64,000 nucleotides of DNA from the IMG/VR virus record IMGVR_UViG_3300022562_001757, positions 18,654 through 82,653 of that record; one strand, written 5' to 3'. The position numbers and the translations under genes were made by a program. Positions 33,130 to 43,800 of the stretch are shown here, one piece after another. The notes beneath the pieces are model-generated. The model ran no database searches. It was not told where the DNA came from and saw only the letters and a program-made list of their open reading frames with translations. The DNA is from a virus. Numbering within the stretch: position 1 is the first letter of the stretch; each line of letters begins with the position of its first letter.

Positions 33130-36120
33130 TTATCCGCCTGTGTGTGTTCCGTTAGGATTGTTGCCCTGGTTCATGCGCTGCTGTGTCGCCACAGTCATTT
33201 GGTTTACGTCGACCAAGACAAAGCCCGAATTTGCGTTTTGCACCGGGAGCTTTACCACGCCAGTGGCATCTGGGCGGAATGGAGTAACAGTGCCTTCATT
33301 TCCGCCAGCTGCTGGCTCAGTACCTGTGGTGATGTTGATGTTTGGCTGTCGACGATCAGCCATTTGCTGGGCAGCGGCCGGCGGCAAGCCTACTTGCAGT
33401 CTGCCTTGATTGGCAACCATCTGGCGTGCAAACATTTCCGTCATGCCGCCAAGGCCAGCAAATTCTCCAATCATGGACGTTTGCTCGGTGCGCTCGGCAG
33501 CGCGCTCACCCTCTTTACCGCCACCAAACAGCTTGGCCGTAAATTCTGGGTCGCTAAGGATCTCTTTCAAGTCGCGGCGCTGTGAACGCGTGAAGCGCTT
33601 CGCTATGGCTTCCGGATCCGTCAGCAAGCTCTGAAATGCTGCAATGTCCTGCGACGTCTTGAGGCCAGCGCGCACCTTCATCAAGTCTTCCTTGCGCAAG
33701 CCAACAAAGCCTTCGCCACCACCTTCTGCCGCGCGAATCCTTCCCGCGATGCTTTCTCGCCGGCCCTCAAACGTCTTTTGCAGATATTCGGTTTGCTTTA
33801 TTGAGGCGGCTATACCCTCTTTGCTTACCTTGATATGATGCTTCAGCTGCTCGTTGTATTTTTCCTGTTTTTCGATATAGTCCCTTTGTACCGGAGAGAG
33901 CTTATCCCAGTTTTTCCTGGCCTTTTCAATTGACGCGGTAAGTAGCTTGGATTCCTTTTCCGTCTCCGGTGTAGCCATACCACGAACGCGCGAAATAGGT
34001 CCAGTGTAGGCGCCCTTGCCTAGTCCGACATCAAAGCCAAATATATTTCCCAGACCTTGAGCCCATTGGGCGCCGACGTCGGCCACAGCGCCAAATAGCT
34101 CATTTCGGGACAACGCTCCTGAGATCGAACTGTCCTTTCCGCCAAGCTCTGGGCGCTTGGCTGTCTCGCCAAGTCCCATCCATTTACCAACTGACTTATC
34201 AATCTGGCGCCCAAAGGTAACGCCGGTGATCCCGCTAATTCCTCCAAGTATCGCTCCTTGGGTTGTTTTGGCTGAGAAGGCGCCGGTAATGGCGTCAGTA
34301 ATGACTTTTCCAAGCAGCAGACCACCAGCAACAGTTTTCACACCGCCAAGCAGCGCCCCGCCAGCGCCCAGAATACGACTACCAAAACCAACTTTTGCCG
34401 CGGTTGGTGCAACGGCAGCAGCAGGCGCACCAATAGCTGGTGCCATCGCTCCAGCAGCAGGAGCGAGCGCAGGCGCTGCGGCTGCTCCTCCACCAAAAAT
34501 TTTGCTTAGCAATCCACCACCTGCACCACCGCCTCCAAATAGCAAGCGCGCGGCGACCAGCTGCACACCGGCCAAGATACCCATCAACAAGATGGGATTG
34601 TTCTCCAGTAGCTTGTACAGCTTCTGCTGCACTTCGTACATCTTCTTGGCCATTTGATACTGAAGACTTTGCGGTGTATAACCAGCCTTCATCAGATCGT
34701 CGAACTTGGTCTTAAACACGTCGAGCTGTTCGCGGTGTTGCTCCTCTTCTTCCTTGGTTTTCGGAGTGACCTTTGCCATGGAGTCTTGAAGTTTATGAGT
34801 AGCTATTAGCTCCGTAAGCGTACCTGCCATGTATGGTTCCATGCCGGCGACGTTTTGCATATAGGCAGTCAATTGGCCGTAATTTCCGTTGGTTGCCTTT
34901 ACCAAGTCATCCAAGATCATACGGCTGGCTTGTGAGTCACCGCGCATTGCACCAACTAGCTCACGCCATCGAGTAATGTCTGCTTCACCCTTAGTGCGCT
35001 CCAAAACGGCTTCCACGCGCTTTCGAGTCTGCTGGTTGGTGATTTGGTCGAGTCGCCCTTCCATCGCGTCGATATTCGATGCCATCCGCATGGCGAAGAC
35101 ATTGTCTACTTTTTGCAAAGATGACATAAGTCTACCAAATCCACCCGCCACCGCAGCTTGCTCTGACGACGTCATGCCAGCTTTTGCGGCACCTTCAATC
35201 GACTTTACCACAGCAGCACTGTATGCTTCAGCGTCCATCACACCATGCTGGAATTCACCCTGCATGTTTTTTATGATGCCGATGAATTCTTGGCGGCTAA
35301 TACGCCCAGTCTTCATGAAGCGGTCACCGAGCTTGTTCAAGCTCTGCGTCAGCATGTCAGCTTGGCGCGCCACACCGAGCATTTCGCGCTGTGCTTCTCC
35401 AATAGTCTTGTTGGAAAAGCGCATACGGTTTTCGAGGAACTCCGCAGCATGTGCCGCGTCGACACCCATAAAGTTGGCCCACTTGATGGTGTCTTTGGTA
35501 AGCGTGCTCAAAGAACCAGACATGTCTGCTTGTGCTGCCAGCTGTCCTTTGAAGCGGTCCATCAAGTCCGTAGACACCTGGCGGACTTTTTCTACCTCTA
35601 AACCGTACTCTGCGGCCACGTCACGCGCGTTGGCATACGCATCGTGCACCGCGTCAACAAAGCGCTGCGATTGTTTTCCTGCGGTGCCAATGGCATCGGT
35701 GGTCGCATAGGCGGACGCGGCGAAGGCTTTTTGGCCTTGACGCATCTCTTCCATCATGCGGTTGTACACGTTGGTGACGGAAATAGTCTGCTTGAGCTTA
35801 CCGAGGAAGCTTGTCAGCGCGCCGCCTGCGTCATGAAACTGCGACTGAAGAGACCCTACTTGTGCCGCTGCTTTCTTGATACTATCAATCTGCTCACGAA
35901 GTACATCGTCAAGGGACTCGAATTTCTTTTCGACATCAGCAACACGCTTTCCCAGACGACCGAAATTCTGCTCAAACCGTCGTGCAGGATCCGCACTACG
36001 CCGCAAAGAATCAGATAGCTCATCATTGCGCTTCCGCAACATTGCCATCATGTCCGCAGCTTCGGACAATTTCTTTAGCTGGTCAGGCGTAAATTTGCTG
36101 ATGTCGATGTCGTCAGCCAT
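33130..36120 (-). CDS. Tail tape measure protein (996 aa)
   Basis: Long helical protein: residues 1-120 coiled coil, 120-460 helical with many Ala and Gln, an Ala/Gly-rich hydrophobic region near 490-620, then a charged helical C-terminus. This composition and the place right after the two overlapping chaperone-like frames identify a tape measure, which sets tail length and is ejected ahead of the DNA. 996 residues would correspond to a tail of roughly 150 nm by the usual 0.15 nm per residue rule (inference). No lytic domain was seen inside it. Confidence 0.85.
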   Translation of the reverse strand: MADDIDISKFTPDQLKKLSEAADMMAMLRKRNDELSDSLRRSADPARRFEQNFGRLGKRVADVEKKFESLDDVLREQIDSIKKAAAQVGSLQSQFHDAGGALTSFLGKLKQTISVTNVYNRMMEEMRQGQKAFAASAYATTDAIGTAGKQSQRFVDAVHDAYANARDVAAEYGLEVEKVRQVSTDLMDRFKGQLAAQADMSGSLSTLTKDTIKWANFMGVDAAHAAEFLENRMRFSNKTIGEAQREMLGVARQADMLTQSLNKLGDRFMKTGRISRQEFIGIIKNMQGEFQHGVMDAEAYSAAVVKSIEGAAKAGMTSSEQAAVAGGFGRLMSSLQKVDNVFAMRMASNIDAMEGRLDQITNQQTRKRVEAVLERTKGEADITRWRELVGAMRGDSQASRMILDDLVKATNGNYGQLTAYMQNVAGMEPYMAGTLTELIATHKLQDSMAKVTPKTKEEEEQHREQLDVFKTKFDDLMKAGYTPQSLQYQMAKKMYEVQQKLYKLLENNPILLMGILAGVQLVAARLLFGGGGAGGGLLSKIFGGGAAAAPALAPAAGAMAPAIGAPAAAVAPTAAKVGFGSRILGAGGALLGGVKTVAGGLLLGKVITDAITGAFSAKTTQGAILGGISGITGVTFGRQIDKSVGKWMGLGETAKRPELGGKDSSISGALSRNELFGAVADVGAQWAQGLGNIFGFDVGLGKGAYTGPISRVRGMATPETEKESKLLTASIEKARKNWDKLSPVQRDYIEKQEKYNEQLKHHIKVSKEGIAASIKQTEYLQKTFEGRRESIAGRIRAAEGGGEGFVGLRKEDLMKVRAGLKTSQDIAAFQSLLTDPEAIAKRFTRSQRRDLKEILSDPEFTAKLFGGGKEGERAAERTEQTSMIGEFAGLGGMTEMFARQMVANQGRLQVGLPPAAAQQMADRRQPNINITTGTEPAAGGNEGTVTPFRPDATGVVKLPVQNANSGFVLVDVNQMTVATQQRMNQGNNPNGTHTGG

Positions 36121-36679
36121 AGCGCTCAGTTATCCAACTTGGTAGGTTTCTTTCCGCACGGCGCACTTTTCGCGGTGCGCGCTTCTGCCACGCTGTTTTG
36201 TTAGAATACGGGTCCTTCGGGGCGTGCGGCATGATGTTCGACTGCACGAACTTTGCGAATGCTGCGCGATCGCTATCGAACAGGTCTTCAAAGTCATCGT
36301 CACGCCGCGCCCATTCTGGTGCGCCCCTGCCAAATTTCTGCCCGAACATCTTCTTGACTTGCTCTTGCAGTTCGGGCTCGATAGCAACGGCAAGAGGAAT
36401 GAACACTTCTTCTAGTGGCTTTTTGCCTGCCTTCCGACCTACGTCCGCCTCGGCAAACAATCCATCCACCATGTTGCGCGTCCAGCGCGTCCCCAGCATT
36501 TCTCCCAGGGTGTCGAACTTTTCTCGGTTGACTTTTTCGTTCCAATGCAACGCGAACATTAACGCGGTTGGATTACGGAAGAGCCTCTGGGCGCGCTCGT
36601 CTGTCGGCAGTAGGCCAGCATAAGTGATTACTCGTCCCCAGGCGGAGAGGTAGGGGTCGTTGTCTGCTTCGCTGACCAA
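36113..36679 (-). CDS. Tail assembly chaperone, T part (probably made by -1 frameshift)
   Basis: 188 residues from a TTG at 36679 with no ribosome site; the frame is open further upstream into the 449-residue gene. It is in the -1 frame of that gene, and a CCCTTTA heptamer lies just upstream (36691-36685). The arrangement copies the lambda G/GT design: the fused protein would carry 431 residues of the first frame plus 190 of this one. It ends inside the tape-measure start. Independent initiation at TTG is the less likely alternative. Confidence 0.7.
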   Translation of the reverse strand: MVSEADNDPYLSAWGRVITYAGLLPTDERAQRLFRNPTALMFALHWNEKVNREKFDTLGEMLGTRWTRNMVDGLFAEADVGRKAGKKPLEEVFIPLAVAIEPELQEQVKKMFGQKFGRGAPEWARRDDDFEDLFDSDRAAFAKFVQSNIMPHAPKDPYSNKTAWQKRAPRKVRRAERNLPSWITERYG

Positions 36680-37977
36680 TCTAGTAAAGGGTACGTCTCA
36701 TCTTTGGCTTCCGACCGCATTTTTACCAAATCGGTCATTAGCTTCCACAGCTCGTTCAGCCGCTCGAATGGGCCGAACTCGTTCTGAAGCCATTCGTACA
36801 TCTTTTCGGCGTACTGGATTCGCAGCGTCGCCGGAACATCCATCAAATCTTGGGCTGCACCACAATAGGCGCACTTTTCGGCGTCTACTTTTACTTCGTG
36901 CGCGCATCCTGGGCAGAGCTTGGAGTGCAGACTAATTGGCACACGCTCGACATGTGGAAGAGTCTGGCCAAGACCCGGTACGTCAATTTCGTACTCGGTC
37001 AGAATTGGCAGGTTAAACACTTTCCAAAGTGGGGTGTCATCGAGTCCAACCAGACCGGTCGACACACCCAAGGCTGGCGCGACCATCACACGACTTAGCG
37101 GTTCTTCTGGCAGCTGTGTATACAGCCAGTAGTCAACCTGCGCAGGTGCGGGGGCAAAATGCCACTTCATCCCACCCCATTCAACCGCCGCCGACTTGAT
37201 GGCCTTGAGACCCAAATTCCGGCGAAGCTTGTCCAGAATGAGGGAACGCTCTACCTTGGGAGGCGTACGGCGCACCGTGGTGTCCACGATGGCGGCCTCG
37301 GCCATCTTCTGGAGACGTACCCCTAGCAGGGGATCTCCTGACTGCCTAGCCCGCTCAGCTTCCTGAAGCAGGGCAGAGACCACGGTAGCGCTGTTGTCAG
37401 GCCCACCAGGGCCCCTACCGTCACCGCCAGAGGGGGGAGCAGGGGGTGGCGCTCCTGGCGGTCCAGGAGGCGGCTGTGGAGCTGTGGAGCCCATATGCCC
37501 TTGTGGCGCCACAGAGGCTCCCTGGTCGTCGCGAAGGAAGTCCGGCATCAACGCCTCGGCTTGGTTCTCGCCGAACTGCTGAGCGGCATCTTGAGCCGTC
37601 TGCTGGGCCACCTGGCGGGCGTAGTGGCGTTGATGAGCAACGGCATCCGGTAGCGGATCGCCCCGCATGTTCACGTTGCCGGCATAGGCAAGGTGCCCAC
37701 GCGCCAGGTCATCCGACGTGAGAGGGTGCATCTCACGGCCTGCGATGTTCACCGGCGGTAGGGTGGGCTCAAAGCCCATCGGATCAGGGATGTAGGTTGA
37801 GTCTTCCGGAATGGAAAAATCACCAGCGTTCGACCGCGGAACGGCAAAGTCTTCCGGCTGACCGAAATTCGACCGTGGTTCCTCGGATGGTACGTTGGGT
37901 TGGCGGTGCCGGCTAACGCGGCGATGAGGTCGAACGATAGGAGCGCGTGGGTCCGAAGGCCCAGAATTCTGAGTCAT
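36628..37977 (-). CDS. Tail assembly chaperone, G-type, with zinc ribbon (449 aa)
   Basis: The N-terminal 200 residues are Pro/Gln/Gly-rich and likely disordered ('PQPPPGPPGAPPPAPP' region); the C-terminal 230 residues are folded, with a CPGC...CAYC zinc ribbon near residue 385. It precedes the tape measure and overlaps the downstream frame, the classical chaperone position. It is much longer than usual G proteins. It ends in TTPTSPPGDE if no shift occurs. The start follows AGGACAACATC. Confidence 0.65.
   Translation of the reverse strand: MTQNSGPSDPRAPIVRPHRRVSRHRQPNVPSEEPRSNFGQPEDFAVPRSNAGDFSIPEDSTYIPDPMGFEPTLPPVNIAGREMHPLTSDDLARGHLAYAGNVNMRGDPLPDAVAHQRHYARQVAQQTAQDAAQQFGENQAEALMPDFLRDDQGASVAPQGHMGSTAPQPPPGPPGAPPPAPPSGGDGRGPGGPDNSATVVSALLQEAERARQSGDPLLGVRLQKMAEAAIVDTTVRRTPPKVERSLILDKLRRNLGLKAIKSAAVEWGGMKWHFAPAPAQVDYWLYTQLPEEPLSRVMVAPALGVSTGLVGLDDTPLWKVFNLPILTEYEIDVPGLGQTLPHVERVPISLHSKLCPGCAHEVKVDAEKCAYCGAAQDLMDVPATLRIQYAEKMYEWLQNEFGPFERLNELWKLMTDLVKMRSEAKDETYPLLDWSAKQTTTPTSPPGDE
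36685..36691 (-). other. Candidate -1 slippery heptamer C-CCT-TTA
   Basis: In the zero frame the ribosome reads TAC CCT TTA; slipping back one base re-pairs CCC and TTT, a full X-XXY-YYZ match. It lies inside the region where both frames are open, directly before the tape measure. This is what joins the two chaperone frames. Confidence 0.75.
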
Positions 37978-38001
37978 GATGTTGTCCTGTGATGTTGCGA
38001 T

Positions 38002-38976
38002 TTAATTGGCGCTGATCAGCAACGACCATTCGCCAAGCTCGAATCTGGATTGCAGTGCGCGCTGTGGCACTACGGGGCAATAATAGTGTCCGCCATATTG
38101 TCGTGGCTGAAGTACCGGTGCTGCGTGGTGCAGTACATCATGATGCCACGGACTTTGGTTGCGCATCCAAGGCAGCAAGCCGTCGAACTTTTCCGTATCC
38201 ATCACGACGCGCTTGCCTTCCTGCACGCGCATGGCATCTCGATGCACACCTATCAGCACCATGTTCGGAATCATGACATAGTTGCCATAAATATTCCGGA
38301 ACATGTACTTCACGTCATGCTCTCGACACGCACTGGCGGCGGCGGAAGTAATCTTGCTGCCACTGAGCAGCACCGGAAATGTTAGCAGATCGGCGAAAGT
38401 GTCTGTTGCTAACAAGGCAGTCTTGGGGCGCTGCGCTTGTTGTAGCAGCAAGTCGCTAAAGTCGTCCTGGTCTTCTTCATCCGACGACGGTGCTTGCTCG
38501 TTCACGCGCCATCCACGAGAACCAATCTTGGACAAAAATGTACGCAGGTCATCGTTGACTTGTGTTGGGCGGCGCTTTCGCGACAAACCTGCCACTTGGC
38601 TTGACACCGCTTGATAGGCACGCAGCAGACGTCCAGCTACTACATGTATAGTTGTCACCAATGCCGTATGCGTTTCGCACACGATAGTGTTGATCAAACT
38701 ATGCAGCAAGCCTGCCGTATCTTCAGCTGCGCTAGAAATGGTCGCTGTGGTATCGATAGGAAGTAGCGGCGCGACGGCACGCAAATAGTGTTGCGCATCA
38801 CGTAGCTTTTGATCGAGGCTGGAAAGTGCCGCCGTCATGCTCAGCGTAATCCTGGTGCGTTGACTAGCCAGGCTGTGCAGGCGGTCGGCTTTTTGCCGCG
38901 CGGAATCAAGCGCCCGATGAAGGGCTCGGAGGGCTCGCTTTTGGAGTGTGGAGTATGTCATCTGGTCAGCTATCAT
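38002..38976 (-). CDS. Uncharacterised tail-module protein (324 aa)
   Basis: ATG 38976 (MIADQMTYSTLQKRAL) is chosen over the longer frame because AAGGAGTGCAG precedes it. The N-terminal half is helical; an acidic linker (SSDEEDQDDFSD) near residue 190 leads to an alpha/beta C-terminal half with several His and Trp residues. It lies between the tube and the chaperone genes. Not recognised. Confidence 0.6.
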   Translation of the reverse strand: MIADQMTYSTLQKRALRALHRALDSARQKADRLHSLASQRTRITLSMTAALSSLDQKLRDAQHYLRAVAPLLPIDTTATISSAAEDTAGLLHSLINTIVCETHTALVTTIHVVAGRLLRAYQAVSSQVAGLSRKRRPTQVNDDLRTFLSKIGSRGWRVNEQAPSSDEEDQDDFSDLLLQQAQRPKTALLATDTFADLLTFPVLLSGSKITSAAASACREHDVKYMFRNIYGNYVMIPNMVLIGVHRDAMRVQEGKRVVMDTEKFDGLLPWMRNQSPWHHDVLHHAAPVLQPRQYGGHYYCPVVPQRALQSRFELGEWSLLISAN

Positions 38977-39016
38977 CTGCACTCCTTTCGTCGTTGCTAG
39001 TGGGCGAAAATCACCT

Positions 39017-39586
39017 CTATGCGGAAGTCGATGCAGCGCCAGCACCAGCAGAACCGCCGCTGGTACGTTGGCGAGAAACGTAAGTGAAGCTGAAGTTACG
39101 CATCACGCGTGCGTTGCCTTCCGCCGTAAAGTTCTCTTCATTGGCGTCGGTAAGCCAGCATCCTAGATAGGTCCAAATGCGATATTCGGACACGCCACGG
39201 AACCACCATTCACGGCAAGTGAAAGGATGGTTCTGCTCAACCAAGTGGGCAAACTGCTCGTCGCCAAGTCCGAGCTGTACTTCGATTTCGGCGTTCCAGA
39301 TTTCCGCTACCGTTGCGGTAACGGTAAATCCGGTGGCGCGGCCAGGTACGTAGTCTACCGGCAGGCCCCATGAGAGGTTGTTCAGCTCGTAGACCAGCTC
39401 ACCTTCACGGCTGTATGCGCCGCTCGGGTGCCATGTTTGAATGCGCCCTACAACGGCACCGTCGACCTCGATCGTAATGCCGTGGTAGGTCTTGGTCGTC
39501 GGCGCCCCATCCGGCGAATCGTAGACGAGTGGAGTCGTCAACACGCCGTACGGATTGTTCGCAAACAGTGCGTAATTGAGGGCCAT
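39017..39586 (-). CDS. Probable tail tube protein (189 aa)
   Basis: Beta-rich, with 'TYHGITIEVDGAVVGRIQTW', 'EIWNAEIEVQLGLG' and 'RNFSFTYVSRQ', a layout like gp19-type tube subunits in which paired beta-sheets form the inner ring. Size and position two to four genes after the sheath fit. The C-terminus is a Gly/Ser/Ala tail. Confidence 0.65.
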   Translation of the reverse strand: MALNYALFANNPYGVLTTPLVYDSPDGAPTTKTYHGITIEVDGAVVGRIQTWHPSGAYSREGELVYELNNLSWGLPVDYVPGRATGFTVTATVAEIWNAEIEVQLGLGDEQFAHLVEQNHPFTCREWWFRGVSEYRIWTYLGCWLTDANEENFTAEGNARVMRNFSFTYVSRQRTSGGSAGAGAASTSA

Positions 39587-39595
39587 CTTGTTCTC

Positions 39596-39991
39596 CTACT
39601 TGGTGATGTTGTTACGGGAACGCGCCCGCATCAAAATCGCGGTTACTTGCTCAATATTTGGCATCTGGCGACGTGCACGCCGAAGGACGGTGTACCACTT
39701 TGACGGTGCATGCTCCGCCATCCGATTGGCCGTGCGCAATGCGACTTTCAAATCGCTATCGTGTGGCAAGTCAGGCGCTGCCAGCGCTGCTTCACATGCC
39801 AACTCCATGATGAGCCGGCCAATCGGATTGTCCTTCACGGTGGCACCAACGTAGTTATCCGCCAGGTCCCACATGTGCTCACGGACTTTTGGGGAAAGCT
39901 TCCACGCGCCAACGTGATCGCCTTCGATCGCCATGGCCCGCTGCGCGTTCCTAAGAGCCCGAACGTCCTGTGCTGTTTTCAAGATGCTCAT
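39596..39991 (-). CDS. Small helical tail-module protein (131 aa)
   Basis: MSILKTAQDVRALRNAQRAM start; nearly all helical and basic at the end. Its start overlaps the stop of the next upstream gene. It is probably a connector or completion factor by position only. Confidence 0.55.
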   Translation of the reverse strand: MSILKTAQDVRALRNAQRAMAIEGDHVGAWKLSPKVREHMWDLADNYVGATVKDNPIGRLIMELACEAALAAPDLPHDSDLKVALRTANRMAEHAPSKWYTVLRRARRQMPNIEQVTAILMRARSRNNITK

Positions 39992-40422
39992 TGAATGTTC
40001 TTGATCACCGACTGGCTTGCCGGCAGCTGGACTTGCGTCTCTGTTGATCCGAACAACATGCAGCGCACGATTTCGGTTTTCGTGGCCGACAGGTTTTCAA
40101 TCGTTACCACGTGCCGTGTGGTGAACTGCGTATCGTCATCGATCTGCGGAGTGAACGCAAAATCGCGAATGGCTTGCGGAGGTACGTCTTCAGCCACTAC
40201 GTTAATGGTGAACGTGCCGCTGTTGAGCGGATCATCACCAAATCCCAAGTCCAATATGTGGTCAATGGTCAATCGCATGGTAGACGTCGCGGTAGAGTTG
40301 TAGAACCGCAGCATCGGGTTCAGGATGAACTTTACCGTGTTGATTTCGTCCTCCACCGTAAAACTCGCGGAGGTCAACGGCAGCAGCTGGAACGGAAAGT
40401 GGAATTTTACGGCATACAGCAT
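39988..40422 (-). CDS. Beta-rich tail or connector protein (144 aa)
   Basis: MLYAVKFHFPFQLLPLT start, beta-strand pattern throughout, no Cys cluster. It sits between sheath and tube genes in the same operon and is likely a structural terminator or minor tube-like subunit. Not recognised. Confidence 0.55.
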   Translation of the reverse strand: MLYAVKFHFPFQLLPLTSASFTVEDEINTVKFILNPMLRFYNSTATSTMRLTIDHILDLGFGDDPLNSGTFTINVVAEDVPPQAIRDFAFTPQIDDDTQFTTRHVVTIENLSATKTEIVRCMLFGSTETQVQLPASQSVIKNIQ

Positions 40423-40431
40423 CGCGGTGTC

Positions 40432-40833
40432 CTAGAGCAACTCGAAGCCATGGCCGCCGGTAAAATCGGTAAGTGGACGGCCGGCCAACGATGGATTTTG
40501 TAGCTGGTTTGGATCATTCAAGAGATTGCTAGCAATAATGGGTGCTCTATCGGTTGCTGTGCGCCCATCTAACAACACAACGTCCAAGCGAATTTGCATG
40601 TGCCGTTGAATGGGTGGATGCAGAAAGAAAATGAAAAACTTGTTCCACTTCTGGTTGTACGCTCGGTTGTCAAAGGACACTACCTGCATGTCGTAACGGT
40701 CATGCATTAGCGTCACGTTGGCGGATTTAATCAGCCGGTGTAGCGATGACGTACCATCGTCCTCCAGCAGATGGACAGCCGCCTCTACGTGGTCCTTCGT
40801 GCCATCATAGATGGCTTGTACCGACGCGATCAT
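40432..40833 (-). CDS. Small tail-module protein (133 aa)
   Basis: MIASVQAIYDGTKDHVEAAV start, a 'WNKFFIFFLHPPIQRHMQI' core of alternating strands. Its ATG shares a base with the sheath stop, so translation is coupled to the sheath. Perhaps a neck or tail-completion protein; unproven. Confidence 0.55.
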   Translation of the reverse strand: MIASVQAIYDGTKDHVEAAVHLLEDDGTSSLHRLIKSANVTLMHDRYDMQVVSFDNRAYNQKWNKFFIFFLHPPIQRHMQIRLDVVLLDGRTATDRAPIIASNLLNDPNQLQNPSLAGRPLTDFTGGHGFELL

Positions 40834-43800
40834 TAGGCGCTCAGGCTACGGCTGTCCCAGAACCGCCCATCAACAGAGAAGAGGCCGAAGAGGCGCTTCA
40901 CGGGATAGCGGATGTTGAAGAAATATCCGAAGTGGTACAGGCGTCGGTCCGCCTGGTCGACAAACACGTAAGTGTCCTTACCAGGGTTGATGGTGCGCGA
41001 TGTCGGCGGATTTTCTTCCGATCCGAACGGCGCAATGAGGCCAGCCGACACAAGGCTCGCCAACGTCTCTGCCAGGAAGCCCTGGATGGAAACCACCGCG
41101 GCACTCGGGCTCGGCGGCACCAGAGCGATGAGATTATCGTTGAGGCGCGTCCGCACGAATTTCGTGACGAACTGCTTCTGTGTCATCGCCGAGATTTCGT
41201 TGAGGTCCGGTGCCGATGTGTCTACCGTGACGCTTTCCTGGAAGCGATACAGGCCACCACCCACATCCGATAGGTACGTGATGCTCGCACCACCGAGCAT
41301 CAGCTCTTCCTTTTCGTTGTAGACCGCCAGCGTGTCGAACGATGCCGTGTCCTTGTGCAGCAGCGTCTCCGCCGGATCCTGGAAGGATGCCGTGCGCGCC
41401 GCTGCATAGGCCGCGATAAACGAACCGTCCAGCGTCACGACTGTCGACGTTCCATCATCGAGTACGATGGTGCGCGTAGCCTCGGTGTTGCCGATCAGGA
41501 TGACATTGCCGCGCCCCGGATTGTTACCGGAGAACTGCAAGGTGTTGCGTGCCAGATAGATGAGCGTGTCTGGCGTTTCCGCATCGCCAATTGCTGTACC
41601 GATGGGAGCACCAACCCACAAGAGGCGCTCCTTAGCCTCGAAGGGGTTGTTCATAGCCTCGATGCTGAGCTTAGAAATTCCCAGCGCCGCGAAGTAGCTC
41701 AGCACCACCAAGTCGGTGATGCGGCTCTTTTTCTCGGTGGCCTCGATGGCTGCACGGTAGTCAGGCAGCGTGAACACGCCATCGCCGGAAGCATCTTTCA
41801 CCTGGATGAAAAATGCGCCGAAAAATTCGGTGTCGAAGGCGATGTCCCCTGCGATGTAGAGGTGGTTATCCGGCGCTACAGGAGACAACCCGTCGGTCAT
41901 CTCCTCGCGGGTCAGGTACAGTACGGGAACGTTGTACTCGGAAGCACCGCGGAGACGGTGTGCCGAAATGAAGTAGATGTTCCCCGGGTCTGGCTCGGCA
42001 CCACGGTGCTCATAGAACACCTCAATGTCGACACCTGGATCGGTGATGAACATCAGGTACGGCGTGTTATCTCCACCAGACTGCACCACGCTGTACGCTA
42101 CCGGATTTCCTGTCGCCACTTCCCGTACACGAATGACGGTGTCTGGCGTAGAATTCAGAATAGCGTAGTACGCTAGCGGAACACCGGTGATGTTGCCAAA
42201 CTGGTCGAGCCGAATATTCTCGGCTGCAATAGTTTCCGTAACGCGTGTGCGCAGCGTCCAGTCAATCTGGTCCGTGTTGAGCGTGGTGAAGCTCCACGTG
42301 TCGTTGACTGCGTGCCGGTTGGTGCTGGTATCCTCGTAGTTCCGGACCGAGAGCTGGATTTGATCCTGGAAGTTAAGGTACGGGCTGGCCGGAGTCGCCG
42401 ACACATTTCCCCAGCCGCCTTCCAGCGTACCCGACTGGTACTGGAAGGTGATGATCGACCCAGGAACGAGCGTCGTGGTCGTCAGCAGATAGCTGCGGTC
42501 ATCCTTGGCCGTGTAGTCGCGCCGTGCGGCCAGAGCGGTCATGGTCCAGTTGTCGCCAACCGTGAAGTTGACTGCCTGGCGGTGCCGATTGTACTTGGCC
42601 TTGAAGTCGTTCAAGAACGCGATAGCGCCAGCCAAGCTTGTGGTGGTGATCGACGTATCCAGCCCGAACAAGGAGTCTGCTGTCGCGTGCAGCGTAGTGT
42701 CGGCAATGTGTGCCGTATACTGGGTACGCAGGTCTGCAATGAGCACCAACAGCGCCGCTAGCTGCACATCAGGATTGGAAAGCGGGTTCGGATCGGCAGC
42801 CGTTACCTGATGCGTACCGCCGGCAATAAGGTGCCATGCCGGTCCGGCATCCGTGTCGTGCGCGTTGTAGTCCAGCTTGGCCTCGATGGCTAGCGTGACC
42901 GCCGTAGACAGGCTAGTAGCGTCGGCCGCTGCGATAATGTTGACCGCGTCCGCTGCCTCATGCGTAACGCCAAAGTCAAAGTCGAGGAAAATCCCCGATT
43001 CCAGCGCCACGTCGGTGTAGCTGGTCGACACCGCTTCATCGATGGTGAACGTGAACTCGGTGTATGGCAGCTCGTTGTAGCCTGTAGCCACGATGGTTGC
43101 CGTACGGTCTTTTGCTCCAGGCGCCGACGGCGGGGTAACAGCCGTCACCTCGAAGTAGTAATCGCGGTCCCAAGACCCCGTGTAATCCGTGTCTTGGTTG
43201 ACCGAAATTGTACCGGAACTGGTTGGCGTAGTGGCCGTTTCAGCAGGCTCGGAAACCGTGCTAAATTGGTTGTCGTTGTCCATCGCCGAACTGATTTCGA
43301 TCATGGCTGGCGCAAGACCATCCCACTCGAAAATGTCGCCGATGTCGAATCCAGTACCGACGGTAAGGTCTAGGCGAATACCATCCGTAAATGGATAATT
43401 TCCATCGAGCGCATAGGCGACACTGGCATCGGAAATGGCGCCTGTCGAGGGCGTCGTCAGCGAAGAGTGCGCCGGTACCGGAAGCACCTGGTCATTACCA
43501 CCGCTCAGCGGCGTGACCTCTACGTCAAATGTGACCGTGCCAGCGCCTGTGCCGGTGACGGTCAATTTGTAATGCATGTTGTAGGGGAAAGTGTATGCAG
43601 AAGCGGCGTTGAACGTAATCGTTCCGGTGCCTACACCTGCGGGAGTCTCGACGATGGCCGAAGTAGCGCCTGTGGTGTTGGTGTTATTGGTACCAGGCGT
43701 TAGCGCGTCGTCATCAACGCCAAGGTTGCCAAGCACCTGCGTCACGATGCGGTAGTCCACGAATTCGATGTACTTGTTCTGGCCTTCCGTGTCACCAACT

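Noticed and set aside
34889-35710. Plus-strand 273-residue frame opposite the tape measure
   Set aside because: Ser/Ala/Arg-rich shadow of a long coding gene; no ribosome site and no protein-like pattern.
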